Assembly (NCBI GenBank): GCA_964429935.1
Contig: CAYSED010000001.1
Span: 18,396 to 82,395, forward strand
Direction of reading: 5' to 3'
DNA: 64,000 nucleotides
Origin: CALLCD01 sp964429935
GTDB taxonomy: Bacteria; Pseudomonadota; Alphaproteobacteria; Caulobacterales; Hyphomonadaceae
Shown: positions 25,899-34,861 of the stretch, in pieces
Position numbering within the stretch: the stretch's first letter is position 1
Layout of the letters: every line of letters begins with the position of its first letter
Program-made: the position numbers and the translations under genes
The notes under the pieces: generated by a model
Told to the model about the DNA's origin: nothing
Seen by the model: only the letters and a program-made list of their open reading frames with translations
The model's database searches: none

Positions 25899-25926
25899 GG
25901 ACGGCATTCGCACTTATGTTCCAGAG

Positions 25927-26016
25927 TGGCGGGCAGGGAGGGATTCGAACCCCCGGAACGCTTGCACGCTCAACGGTTTTCAAGACCGCCGCATTCAACC
26001 ACTCTGCCACCTGCCC
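25927..26016 (-). tRNA. tRNA-Ser (anticodon UGA)
   Basis: On the - strand the acceptor GGGCAGG (5' end at 26016) pairs with CCTGCCC before discriminator G and an encoded CCA (3' end at 25927). The anticodon stem-loop reads CGGTC-TTGAAAA-CCG with loop CUUGAAA, giving UGA, which reads UCA and related serine codons. The long variable arm (GAGCGTGCAAGCGTTC region) and the T-loop GTTCGAATC confirm a class II serine tRNA. Confidence 0.96.
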
Positions 26017-26262
26017 GGTACGCCGAGACACATCTGACAGACGGCGGCCAAATGCAAGCGGCGGGCAGCGGGCCGACTGCCACGGCTTTGCCTTAATCGC
26101 GCTGAACAGTCCGGTAAACGGGAGGCTAAGGCGGCCTTCCGGTTTTTCTGCTCTTGTTCACCCTGTATGCATCGAGGTTTGGTAAACGGTTCGGGAAGGG
26201 CGCTCGACCGCGCCGTTTCGCCCGCACTAAGCGGGCCTGAAGAACCACAGAACGAGGTTTGC

Positions 26263-27168
26263 ATGTTCCGTCTTGCCCGTGCCGAAAAATGCCGATGCTT
26301 CCTGACGGTGACCGCAGCGCTTGCCGCGCTCTCCGGGATTGCCTTGCCGGCGGCTGCCGAAGCCGAGTTCCGCTATCCGGGCGAGAGCGAGCTTGCCCGC
26401 AGCGTCGCCGTGGAATCGCAGCCGGTCGCCGAAGCGATGCCGGTGTCCGGGACGGTATTCGAGCCGGCTGCTGCGGCTGCCGGCGGGGTCTATGACAGGG
26501 AGGGACGGGCCTATCCGGTCTCCCCGCTCCTGCACGGCAAGCCGACGGCGAATGGCGAGACCTATGACCGCACGGCCCTGACGGCGGCGCATCCGAGCCT
26601 GCCGCTGCCGAGCCTTGTCCATGTCGTCAATCCGGCGAACGGGCGCGAGACGGTTGTCCGCGTCAACGACCGGGGACCTTTCGAGGGCGACGGGTTCATC
26701 GAACTGTCGGACCGTGCCTCCGAGCTACTTGGGATTGGCGGCAATGGCGCGAACGTGCGCGTGCGCTATCTCGGGCCGGCTCCCGTGGCCGGGCCTGTCC
26801 TCGCGGCCGGACTGCCCGACGAGGAACTGGCGGGCGGAACGACCGGGCCGGGGACGCCGCGCCCTGAACCCGTCCTCGTGGCTGCCCCGGGCGAGCCGGA
26901 CCTTGGCGTGCGCTTCCCGACTGCCGGCGCGGCGGGCAGGTTTTTCGTCCAGCTTGGCGCGTTCACTGACATCGGCAATGCCGAACGGCTCTATCGCAAT
27001 GCCAGCGCGCGGACGAGCGTGCGGATCGTCCCGGTCAATGTGCGCGGGACGGACCTGTTCCGCGTCATGGCCGGTCCGCTCGGCAACCGCGAGGAGGCCG
27101 ACCGCCTGCGCGATGACCTGGCAAGCGACGGCGTCGCCGAAGGCCTGGTGGTTTCCGACCGTTCCTGA
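26263..27168 (+). CDS. rlpA: RlpA-like septal-ring protein with SPOR domain
   Basis: A 301-residue exported protein: signal peptide (ending PAAAEA), a double-psi beta-barrel domain (KPTANGETYDRTALTAAHPSLPLPSLVHVVNPANGRETVVRVNDRGPF, with the catalytic Asp in VNDRGPF), a Pro/Gly linker, then a C-terminal SPOR domain (FFVQLGAFTDIGNAERLY...LFRVMAGPLGNREEADRLRDDL). RlpA proteins are lytic transglycosylases acting on denuded glycan at the septum. There is no lipobox, unlike E. coli RlpA. A GCCCGC-ACTAA-GCGGGC hairpin at 26220-26236 lies in the leader just upstream of the GAGG site. Confidence 0.93.
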   Translation: MFRLARAEKCRCFLTVTAALAALSGIALPAAAEAEFRYPGESELARSVAVESQPVAEAMPVSGTVFEPAAAAAGGVYDREGRAYPVSPLLHGKPTANGETYDRTALTAAHPSLPLPSLVHVVNPANGRETVVRVNDRGPFEGDGFIELSDRASELLGIGGNGANVRVRYLGPAPVAGPVLAAGLPDEELAGGTTGPGTPRPEPVLVAAPGEPDLGVRFPTAGAAGRFFVQLGAFTDIGNAERLYRNASARTSVRIVPVNVRGTDLFRVMAGPLGNREEADRLRDDLASDGVAEGLVVSDRS

Positions 27169-27265
27169 GCGGATTGCCCGTTGACCTTGGCGTCAAACCG
27201 GCTCTTTTTCTTCTGGCGGGGCTAACCGGTGGCGACACCGGCAAGACAGAAGGATTTCACTAGAC

Positions 27266-28414
27266 ATGCGCCTCACCTGCCTGCTGATCGCCTGCACGCT
27301 TATCATCTGGCCCGCGGCCGCCCAGGTGCCCTTCATCGACACCGAGGCGAGCCATGCGGCGATCCTCGATCATGACACGGGCACGGTGCTGTTCGAGAAG
27401 AACGGCAGCGAGCCGATGATCCCGGCCTCGATGACCAAGATGATGACCGTCATGGTCGTGTTCGACCGCCTGGCGCGCGGCGAGGTCTCGCTGTCGGACC
27501 GGTTCCGGACGAGCGAGCGGGCATGGGCCGAAGGCGGCTGGGCGTCCGGCGGCTCGACCATGGGGCTGGCGGTGGGCGACGAGCCGACGGTCGAGGAACT
27601 GCTGCGCGGGGTGATCGTGCTGTCCGGCAATGATGCGTGCATCGTCCTCGCCGAGGGCCTGTCCGGCACGGAGGAGGCGTTCGCGCGCGAGATGACGGCG
27701 CTCGCCCGCGACCTTGGCCTTGACAGTGCGACCTTCGAGAACTCGACCGGGCTCGACGGGCCGAACCACCGGATCTCGGCCATCGACCTTGCCCGGCTCG
27801 CCAAGCTGCAGATCGAGCGCTTTCCGGACTATTACCGCTTCTACAACGAGCGCGCCTATGAATGGCGCGGCATCAGCCAGCCGAACCGCAATCCGCTGCT
27901 CGGCCGCGTCGAGGGCGTGGACGGGCTGAAGACAGGTCATCTTGAAGTGTCCGGCTACGGGCTGACCGCCTCGGCCGAGCAGGACGGCCAGCGGCGCATC
28001 ATCGTCCTCAACGGCATGGCGTCCGAAGGCCGCCGCGCGCAGGAAGCCGAACGGCTGATGCGGCTTGCCTTCTCCGGCTTTGCCACGCGGCGGATCGACA
28101 AGGTCGACGAGCCGGTCGGCGAGGTCGAGGTCTGGCTCGGGGAGCAGAGGACCGTTCCCGTCGGCCTGAAGGCACCCCTCGTCGTCAGCGCGCACAAGCG
28201 CGCCTTCGATGAGGCGAAGACCGAGATCGTCTATGACGGGCCGCTCGAAGCGCCGGTCCGGGCGGGCGACGAGATCGGGCAGATGGTCATCACCCTGCAA
28301 GGCCAGCCGCCGGTGACAGCCCCTGTCTATGCCCTCGCGACCGTGAAGCCGCTCGGCATCATGGGCCGCGTCGCCGAAGGGCTCAGCCGGATGATGGCAG
28401 GCGGAGATGAATGA
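27266..28414 (+). CDS. D-alanyl-D-alanine carboxypeptidase (DacA/DacC-type PBP5-like)
   Basis: A penicillin-binding protein of the S11 family, 382 residues, with a signal peptide (cleavage after AAAQ, about residue 20). The active-site motifs are SMTK (Ser55, Lys58), SGN (120-122) and KTG (222-224). The C-terminal beta domain extends from about residue 275. It trims the terminal D-Ala from peptidoglycan pentapeptides in the periplasm. It sits 97 bases after rlpA and overlaps tmk by 8 nt. Confidence 0.95.
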   Translation: MRLTCLLIACTLIIWPAAAQVPFIDTEASHAAILDHDTGTVLFEKNGSEPMIPASMTKMMTVMVVFDRLARGEVSLSDRFRTSERAWAEGGWASGGSTMGLAVGDEPTVEELLRGVIVLSGNDACIVLAEGLSGTEEAFAREMTALARDLGLDSATFENSTGLDGPNHRISAIDLARLAKLQIERFPDYYRFYNERAYEWRGISQPNRNPLLGRVEGVDGLKTGHLEVSGYGLTASAEQDGQRRIIVLNGMASEGRRAQEAERLMRLAFSGFATRRIDKVDEPVGEVEVWLGEQRTVPVGLKAPLVVSAHKRAFDEAKTEIVYDGPLEAPVRAGDEIGQMVITLQGQPPVTAPVYALATVKPLGIMGRVAEGLSRMMAGGDE

Positions 28415-29063
28415 GGGATTGCTCGGGCGGTTCGTGACGCTCGAAGGCGGCGAGGGCGCAGGCAAGTCGACCCTGCTCGCGGCACTGTCGGAACGGGCGC
28501 GGGCCAATGGCATATCGGCGGAGACGACGCGCGAGCCGGGCGGGACACCGCTAGCCGAAGCGGTCCGCAAGCTCGCGCTGCATCCGCCGGACGGCGAGGC
28601 CTGGAGCCCGCTGGCGGAAGCCCTGCTGATGAATGCGGCGCGGGCCGATCATCTCGAAAAGCGCATCCGGCCGGCGCTCGAGCGCGGCCAGTGGGTCTTC
28701 TGCGACCGGTTTTCGGACTCCACGCTCGCCTATCAGAGCGTCAATGGCGGGGTCTCCATGCCGACGCTCCTGTCGCTGGAGGCCGCCGTGCTCGAATGGT
28801 CCCGGCCGGACCTGACGCTTGTCCTGGATGCCCCGCCTGAAAAGCTGAAGAAGAGATGCGAAGCGCGGGAGGGCGGCAGCGACGCCTTTGAAGCGCGCCC
28901 GATGAAATTCCACCGCGATGTCCGCACGGCATTCCTGCAGATCGCCAAGCGCTATCCGGAGCGATGTGTCGTGCTGGACGCCTTGCAGGCCCCGGGCCGC
29001 GTGCTCGAGGAAGCCTGGGCAGCCATCGAGGCGCGATGCCTGTCCGGCGCGGGGCGGGCATGA
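28407..29063 (+). CDS. tmk: thymidylate kinase
   Basis: It phosphorylates dTMP to dTDP. The 218-residue protein has the P-loop GGEGAGKSTL (about residues 14-23), the DR-type motif FCDRFSDSTLAYQ and the LVLDAPPEKLKKRCEAR lid region. It overlaps the carboxypeptidase gene by 8 nt and holB by 4 nt. The tmk-holB-tatD-MBL order is widely conserved. Confidence 0.97.
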   Translation: MNEGLLGRFVTLEGGEGAGKSTLLAALSERARANGISAETTREPGGTPLAEAVRKLALHPPDGEAWSPLAEALLMNAARADHLEKRIRPALERGQWVFCDRFSDSTLAYQSVNGGVSMPTLLSLEAAVLEWSRPDLTLVLDAPPEKLKKRCEAREGGSDAFEARPMKFHRDVRTAFLQIAKRYPERCVVLDALQAPGRVLEEAWAAIEARCLSGAGRA

Positions 29064-30010
29064 CGGATGGCGTGGCCTGGCCCCTGGTCGGCCATGGCGG
29101 CTGCGAGGCGCGGTTTGCCGAGGCGAGGGCCGGCGGACGCCTGCACCATGCCTGGCTTGTCGAGGGACCATCCGGGATCGGCAAGGCGCGGCTGGCGCGG
29201 CGCATGGCGGCGGCCGTGCTGGGAGCCGGCTGCGAGGCGGGCACGCTCGACGCACCTCCCGACGATCCGGTCGTCCGCAAGATCGCGGCGGGCTCACACC
29301 CGGACCTGCGATGGGTCGCGCGGGTTCCCGACGAGAAAGGCAAGCTGCCGCAGGACATACCGGTCGAGGCGATCAGGGATCTCAACGGCTTCTTTGCCCT
29401 GAAGCCCGCGCTTGGCGGCTGGCGGGTCGGCGTCGTGGATGCGCTCGACGAGTTGAACCTGTCGGGCGCGAACGCGCTCCTGAAGACGCTGGAAGAGCCC
29501 GGCCGGAACAGCCTGCTCATCCTGGTCTCGCATGGCTCGGTGCCGGTCCTGCCGACGATCAGGTCGCGCTGCCGGGTGTTGCGGGCCGGCCGGCTGGACC
29601 CGGACGAGACGCGCGAGGTGCTGGGGACGATTTCCGGAACCGGCTCGGCGGATGCCGCAGCCCTTGGACTCGCGAACGGACGGCCGGGATTCGGGGCGGC
29701 GCTTGCGGGGTCGTCGGGCCTTGCTGCGCTGAACGCGGCGCGCGTGTTCCTGAGGGCGCTTCCGGCACCTGCCGACGCGGCGCTCGCGGACCTGCTGGCG
29801 CGCGGCAGCGCCGATGACGCCGCGTTCGAGGCGATGGCAACCGAGTTCCTCGCCTGGATCAGCGTGAAGGCCGACGGCGATCCGGCGCTGGCGCGCGCCT
29901 GGCTGGACTGTTCGCGCCTCCTGGCGGAAGCCCGTGCACTTAACATGGATCGCGGGCAGGCCGCCGCAAAACTCGTCTCGGCCCTTCAGAATGCGATCAA
30001 AGCGCGCTAG
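29060..30010 (+). CDS. holB: DNA polymerase III delta' subunit
   Basis: A clamp-loader subunit of 316 residues, started at ATG 29060 by the ATGA overlap with tmk. It has a Walker-A-like VEGPSGIGKARLARR, the ANALLKTLEEPGRNSLLILVSHG stretch homologous to DnaX Walker B/sensor 1, and RSRCRVLRAG. The DEAx box is not intact (VVDALDELN), as expected for a non-hydrolysing delta' subunit. Confidence 0.93.
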   Translation: MTDGVAWPLVGHGGCEARFAEARAGGRLHHAWLVEGPSGIGKARLARRMAAAVLGAGCEAGTLDAPPDDPVVRKIAAGSHPDLRWVARVPDEKGKLPQDIPVEAIRDLNGFFALKPALGGWRVGVVDALDELNLSGANALLKTLEEPGRNSLLILVSHGSVPVLPTIRSRCRVLRAGRLDPDETREVLGTISGTGSADAAALGLANGRPGFGAALAGSSGLAALNAARVFLRALPAPADAALADLLARGSADDAAFEAMATEFLAWISVKADGDPALARAWLDCSRLLAEARALNMDRGQAAAKLVSALQNAIKAR

Positions 30011-30018
30011 GGGCAGGC

Positions 30019-30792
30019 ATGTTCGATACACATGTCAACCTGCACGGCGAGGCATTTGCCGGCGATCTCGATGAGGTGCTCGAAAGGGCGCGGTCCGCCG
30101 GCGTGCGCCGGTTCCTTGCGATCTGCGACCGGCTAGACAATTTCGCCCGCGTTGCCGCCATCGCGAAGCAGCATGACGATATCTGGTGCTCGGCGGGGGT
30201 ACATCCGCACCATGCCAAGGATTATACGGAGCTCGGCGTGCAGGATCTTGTCGAGGTTGCCGCCGATCCGAAGGTCGCCGCAATTGGCGAGACCGGGCTG
30301 GATTTCCATTATGGCTACAGCGCGCAAGCCGACCAGGTCACCTCTCTGAAGACGCATATCGAGGCGGCGCGCCGGACGGGCCTGCCGCTGATCCTGCATA
30401 CGCGCGAGGCCGACGACCTGATGGGCGACATTCTCGAAGCCGAGATGGCGAAGGGCGCGTTCCGGCCGCTCCTGCATTGCTATACGGGCGGGCAGCGCCT
30501 TGCGGACCGGGCAGCGGCGCTCGGGGCCTATTTTTCCGTGTCGGGTATCGCCTCTTTCAGGTCGGCGCGGGATGTCCGCGCCGTTGTCCGGACCCTGCCG
30601 CGCGACCGGGTGATCCTCGAGACCGATTGTCCTTACCTTGCGCCGGTGCCGATGCGCGGGCGGCGCAATGAACCGGCCTATCTCGTGCATGTGTGCGAAG
30701 CCTATGCAGGCCTTGTCGGGGCGACACCCGGAGAGATTGCCGCCGAGACGGAGGCGAACGCCCTGAGGCTGTTCGGGCGGGTCGCGGCATGA
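30019..30792 (+). CDS. tatD: TatD family metal-dependent hydrolase (DNase)
   Basis: A 257-residue TIM-barrel amidohydrolase. Metal motifs are GETGLDFHY, PLILHTREADD, PLLHCYTGG and ETDCPYLAP. The N-terminal HxH of YcfH-type members is replaced by DTHVNLH, where Asn stands at the second His position. E. coli TatD itself also has VNLT there, so this is a known subfamily variant. Likely 3'-5' exonuclease or DNase. It ends in an ATGA overlap with the next gene. Confidence 0.94.
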   Translation: MFDTHVNLHGEAFAGDLDEVLERARSAGVRRFLAICDRLDNFARVAAIAKQHDDIWCSAGVHPHHAKDYTELGVQDLVEVAADPKVAAIGETGLDFHYGYSAQADQVTSLKTHIEAARRTGLPLILHTREADDLMGDILEAEMAKGAFRPLLHCYTGGQRLADRAAALGAYFSVSGIASFRSARDVRAVVRTLPRDRVILETDCPYLAPVPMRGRRNEPAYLVHVCEAYAGLVGATPGEIAAETEANALRLFGRVAA

Positions 30793-31601
30793 CGCGGACC
30801 TTGAAGGTGACGCTGCTCGGAACGGGCTCCTCGGGCGGCGTGCCAAGGATCGGCAATGAGTGGGGGGCCTGCGACCCCCGCGAGCCGAAGAACCGCCGCT
30901 CGCGCTGCTCGGCCATGGTCGAGGTTTTTTCCGGCAGCGACACTGAGCCGACCCGGTTTCTGATCGATGCGGCCCCCGACATGCGGGAGCAGCTCCTGCG
31001 GCACGGGGTGGGTCGGCTCGATGCGGTCGTGTTCAGCCACGAACATGCCGACCAGGTTGGCGGGATCGACGACCTGCGGGCCCTCGTGCAGCGCCAGCGC
31101 CGGCGGATGCCTGTGCACATGGATGCACGCACTGCCCGGGACCTCGCGACGCGCTATGCCTACTGCTTCGAGGGTGCGCACGGCTATCCGGCGATCCTCG
31201 ACCTCCAGAGGCTGCTCGAGCCCGGAAGGACCTTCACGGTAGACGGGCCGGGCGGGCCTGTGCCGGTCCTGCCGCTTGAACAGGCGCACGGGGCCATCGG
31301 CTCGCTCGGCTTCCGCATCGGCCGCTTCGCCTATTGCAATGACGTGCACGACTTGCCGGACGCAACACTGCGCGAGCTTGGCGGGCTCGACTGGCTGGTC
31401 GTCGATGCCCTGCGGCATGCGCCGCATCCGTCGCATGCCAATGTCGAGACGGCCCTTGGCTGGATCCGGCAAGTGCAGACGAAACGGGCAGTGCTGACGA
31501 ACATGCATGTCGATCTCGATTATGCGACGCTGGCCAGAGAGCTGCCGGAGGGCGTCGAGCCTGGCCATGACGGCTATGAAATGGCGCTCGACCTGGATTA
31601 A
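30789..31601 (+). CDS. MBL-fold metallo-hydrolase (PhnP-like)
   Basis: A 270-residue beta-lactamase-fold protein with LLGTGSSGGVPRIG at the N-terminus and the PhnP-type insert around WGACDPREPKNRRSRCSAMV. The metal motif reads SHEHADQVGGIDDLR: the usual HxHxDH is HxHxDQ, with Gln (codon 31053-31055) in place of the last metal ligand. Downstream features are LEQAHGAIGSLGFRI, YCNDV and HAPHPSHANVETALGW. Cyclic phosphodiesterase activity is a family expectation and may be altered. It is the last gene of the rlpA-to-MBL string. Confidence 0.88.
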   Translation: MTRTLKVTLLGTGSSGGVPRIGNEWGACDPREPKNRRSRCSAMVEVFSGSDTEPTRFLIDAAPDMREQLLRHGVGRLDAVVFSHEHADQVGGIDDLRALVQRQRRRMPVHMDARTARDLATRYAYCFEGAHGYPAILDLQRLLEPGRTFTVDGPGGPVPVLPLEQAHGAIGSLGFRIGRFAYCNDVHDLPDATLRELGGLDWLVVDALRHAPHPSHANVETALGWIRQVQTKRAVLTNMHVDLDYATLARELPEGVEPGHDGYEMALDLD

Positions 31602-31632
31602 CATGTTCGGGCTGCCGCGATAACGGAGCCGT

Positions 31633-31660
31633 ATTTCCCATAATGTTGATTATGCGATTG
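31633..31660. other. dif-like XerC/XerD site (candidate replication terminus)
   Basis: A 28-bp site with the dif layout: XerC arm ATTTCCCATAA (31633-31643), 6-bp spacer TGTTGA (31644-31649), XerD arm TTATGCGATTG (31650-31660). The inner CATAA and TTATG match the E. coli dif core exactly (17 of 28 positions overall by my count). It lies in the intergenic region where gene direction flips from mainly + to mainly -. The rest of 31602-31858 contains no gene I can support; a CCGCCGCGGCGG palindrome lies near 31832. Confidence 0.7.
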
Positions 31661-31858
31661 ATGTTGCCGACAAGGCATCAGCCCGTTTTCACGCTGTTCT
31701 CAAGCACGGTCCGATGCGGAAACCGGCGTCGGGCCGATAGCGCGGGCGTCATGGCAACACGGCTTCCGGCGCGCCCTCCCCCGTCGCCGTAGGCTGCGGC
31801 AGGCTTTCGTTAAGGCCTGACATGGTGCCGCCGCGGCGGACGGTTGCGAAGAGGGACG

Positions 31859-34729
31859 TCATGGCAGAGGGCTGCCGCGAGTGTCGAGCCGGGTGACAGG
31901 TCCGCCGGCAAAGGCTTCAACGGCTGCCAGTTGGGTCTCTGCGTCGCCGACAATGAGATAGGTCATCGCGCTTTCGCCGAGATAGGTGCCGATCAGGCGC
32001 TGATAGTCCGGCACCGTCATGGCGAGGAGCGCCTGCTGCTCGTCCTCGAGATAGGTCAGGCTCCGGCCGAACCTCGTGATCGTGCGCAGGATCGCGAGCT
32101 TGTCGCCGAGGCCCTCATTGGCCCGGCTCGCCTGCTTGACGAGCTTCAGGCGGACAGTCTCGGCGTCCTCGGCGGAATAGTCGGCGCCATAGGTCGCGAG
32201 CATGTCCCGCATGATCCCGAGCGAGGCACCGGTCGCGTTGGCCCGGACGCTGGTGATCGCCCTGTAGGGCTGGGGCTCGACGCCCTCGCTGACAAAGGAC
32301 ACGGCCCCGTAGGTATAGCCCTTCTCGATGCGCAGGACCTGGGCAAAGTCGCCGCTGATGCCGCCGCCGATCTTCTCGTTGGCGAATTGCAGGCCGGTTG
32401 CGTCCGGATGCAGCGAGCCAATCGTGAGCTTGCCGATCAGGAGCACGCTCTGCTTGCTGCCGGGGACATCGATGAAATAGACCCTGCCTGCATCATCCTG
32501 CTCGGGGATCGCGAAGGAGGGGCGAACGAGATCCGGGCCGCCGAACTGCGCCGCTATCGCGCCGAACGCCGCTTCGGCACGCCCGGGTGTCACGTCCCCG
32601 ACGACATGGAAGCGGACCGGTGCGCCCTTGAGGCTCGCATAGAACTCCTGGAGGTCTTCGAGCGTGATCCCGGCCACGGTCCCGGCCGTGCCGTCCGGGG
32701 CAATGCCGAGGGGGTGTGCGTCGCCATAGACGAGGCGGTTGAACGCAAGGTTCGCGACAGCGGCCGGATTGGCTTCCCGGTCGCGAATGCTTGTCAGCGC
32801 GGCGGATTTGACGCGGGCGAAGTCGGCGTCGTTCCAGCGGGGCTCGGCGAGCATCTCGCTGACGATCTCAACGGTCTTCTCAAAGTTCCGGGCCGGGGCC
32901 TCGACATTGATCGTGATGTCATCCACCGAAGAGGAGGCCGTGATGCGCGCGCCGAGCAGGCCGATCGCCTGTTCGAGTTCGCCGGCCGAGCGCGTGGCCG
33001 TGCCCTCGTTCAGGACACGCGCGAGCAGGCTTGCCGTGCCGGCCTTGCCTGCCGGGTCGAACCAGCTTCCGGCGGCGATGGTCACGTCATAGGTGACGAG
33101 AGGTATCTCGCCGCTCTCCATGCCGACAAGGCGGGCCTCGTTCGGGAGGGCGGCTTCCCAGATCTCCGGCATCTCGAACAGAGGCAGTTCGCCGAAGGGC
33201 GGCTCGCTGCGGTCATGACGCGACGGCGTGCGTTCATAGTCGGCCTCCTCGCCCTGGCTGACCTCCTCGGCGCTGACGCCCTCGACCACGTCCTCGATCC
33301 AGACGCTGGCGAGTTCCGACCCTTCGAGTGCGAGCTCGCCGGAGCCCTTCGGGACAAAGCTCGTGATGATCGCGGGCTTGCCCCGGACATGCCGGTCGTA
33401 GGCGGCCATGACATCCCCAGCGGTGACGGCGGCAATCCTGCGGGCCATGGCCAGCGAACGGGCGGGATCGCCGAAGAATTCGTTGTCCTGCGCCATCTGG
33501 TTCGACTTGCCGAGCACGGTTGCGAGCTCGCCATAGAGGGCGGTCTCCTGCCCGGCCTTGATGCGCTGCAGGTCAAGCGGATCGACGCCCTCGCGCTCGA
33601 ACGTCCCAAGGGCGACCATGAACGCATCATGGACCTCATCAAGGTCCGTTCCGGCATTGGCACGGACGCTGAAGACGAGTTCTCCGGCAAGCTCCATCGC
33701 GCTGCTGAAGCCGAAGACCGCCGGGGCGAGCTGTTCAGCTTCGACAATCACTTCGTGCAGGGGCGAGGTCTTGCTGCCGGCCAGCAGATCGGCAAGCACG
33801 GTCAGCGCGGCTTCGTCGGGATGGCCGGCTTCCACGGCGGGGAAGGTCAGGCGCAGTTCGGGCAGGGTTGCGAAATTGTCCTCGAAATAGAGCTTGCGGG
33901 TGGCCGCAAGTTCGACCGGCATGGGCGAAAGCGGCGCGACGTCCGGCCCGGAGCGGATTTCGCCGAACCAGAGCTCGACCTTGCGGCGGGTCTCTTCGAG
34001 ATCAATGTCGCCGGCGATGGCGAGGGTCGCGTTGGCGGCGCCATAATATTCGTCATAGAACTCCCGCAGGTCATCGAGAGTTGCCGCCTGCAGGTCCGGC
34101 AGGGAGCCGATGACGGTCCAGCTATAGGGGTGGCCTTCGGGATAGAGGGCCGTCCGGATGACCTCCTGGGTGTAGCCATAAGGCGCATTGTCGACGCGCT
34201 GGCGCTTCTCGTTCTTGACGACCTGTTTCTCGCGTTCGAGCGCGGCGGTCGTCACCGTGTTTATCATGTAGCCGAGGCGGTCAGAATCGATCCACAGGAT
34301 TTTGTCGAACGCGTCCTTGGGGACGGCTTCGTAATAGATCGTCCCGTCACTCCAGGTGCCGCCATTGCGGTCACCGCCCCAGTCGGGGATCGCCTTGCGG
34401 TTCCAGCCGCGTGGGACATTTTCCGAATCGTTGAAGGCCATGTGCTCGAAGAAGTGGGCAAAGCCCGTGCGGCCCGGCCGCTCGCGGTTGCTGCCGGCAT
34501 GGATGACGGTCGTCACCGCGACGACGGGATCGGAGGCATCGACATGGAGGATGACTTCGAGCCCGTTGCCGAGGGTGAATTTCTCGTAGGCGAGATCGAA
34601 TTCCGGCGCCGCCTCCCCGGCTTCGGCGGGAGCTGTTCCGGCATTTCCGGGGGCAACGGCTGAGGGCTGGGCGGCGCAGGCCGCAAGGATCAGGCCGAGG
34701 GCGGTGGTCAGGAGCGGTCTGGCGGCCAT
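31859..34729 (-). CDS. M16 family (pitrilysin-like) zinc metallopeptidase lipoprotein
   Basis: A 956-residue lipoprotein with lipobox LAAC (Cys18). It has two tandem M16 halves; the first carries the inverted zinc motif HFFEH (92-96), and the third ligand Glu lies about 75-80 residues further in the EREKQVVKNEKRQR segment. The second half (from about residue 500) lacks HxxEH, as in two-domain periplasmic M16 peptidases. It probably degrades peptides in the periplasm. A 13-bp-stem hairpin element lies 44 bases upstream of its start. Confidence 0.92.
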   Translation of the reverse strand: MAARPLLTTALGLILAACAAQPSAVAPGNAGTAPAEAGEAAPEFDLAYEKFTLGNGLEVILHVDASDPVVAVTTVIHAGSNRERPGRTGFAHFFEHMAFNDSENVPRGWNRKAIPDWGGDRNGGTWSDGTIYYEAVPKDAFDKILWIDSDRLGYMINTVTTAALEREKQVVKNEKRQRVDNAPYGYTQEVIRTALYPEGHPYSWTVIGSLPDLQAATLDDLREFYDEYYGAANATLAIAGDIDLEETRRKVELWFGEIRSGPDVAPLSPMPVELAATRKLYFEDNFATLPELRLTFPAVEAGHPDEAALTVLADLLAGSKTSPLHEVIVEAEQLAPAVFGFSSAMELAGELVFSVRANAGTDLDEVHDAFMVALGTFEREGVDPLDLQRIKAGQETALYGELATVLGKSNQMAQDNEFFGDPARSLAMARRIAAVTAGDVMAAYDRHVRGKPAIITSFVPKGSGELALEGSELASVWIEDVVEGVSAEEVSQGEEADYERTPSRHDRSEPPFGELPLFEMPEIWEAALPNEARLVGMESGEIPLVTYDVTIAAGSWFDPAGKAGTASLLARVLNEGTATRSAGELEQAIGLLGARITASSSVDDITINVEAPARNFEKTVEIVSEMLAEPRWNDADFARVKSAALTSIRDREANPAAVANLAFNRLVYGDAHPLGIAPDGTAGTVAGITLEDLQEFYASLKGAPVRFHVVGDVTPGRAEAAFGAIAAQFGGPDLVRPSFAIPEQDDAGRVYFIDVPGSKQSVLLIGKLTIGSLHPDATGLQFANEKIGGGISGDFAQVLRIEKGYTYGAVSFVSEGVEPQPYRAITSVRANATGASLGIMRDMLATYGADYSAEDAETVRLKLVKQASRANEGLGDKLAILRTITRFGRSLTYLEDEQQALLAMTVPDYQRLIGTYLGESAMTYLIVGDAETQLAAVEAFAGGPVTRLDTRGSPLP

Positions 34730-34772
34730 GGGGGGTCTCCGGGTCTTCTTATTGGCAATCGATGCCTGGACA

Positions 34773-34833
34773 CTAGACTGTTTCTGTCCTTGACGGAAAC
34801 AGTCGCCGGTTTGTTTTCGTTCTCGCCAGCCGG
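34773..34833. repeat. hairpin repeat element, copy 1 (upstream of the M16 gene)
   Basis: Inverted repeat GACTGTTTCTGTC (34776-34788), loop CTT, GACGGAAACAGTC (34792-34804); 13-bp stem with one G-T pair. A T-rich tail and CGCCAGCCGG follow. A homologous copy lies at 38755-38812, with compensatory changes in the stem. Copy 1 lies between the AstE-like gene end and the M16 gene start, 44 bases upstream of the latter. Confidence 0.75.
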
Positions 34834-34861
34834 TCCTGCCAGAGCTCCGTCCCGGTCTGCA

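Noticed and set aside
30019..30045. Asn for His in the N-terminal metal motif of TatD
   Set aside because: E. coli TatD also has VNL at this position, so it is a known subfamily difference rather than a defect.
31844..34663. A 939-codon + strand open frame opposite the M16 peptidase
   Set aside because: The - strand frame has a lipobox, HFFEH and full family similarity; the + strand product is low-complexity and His/Gly-rich, as expected from an antisense shadow.
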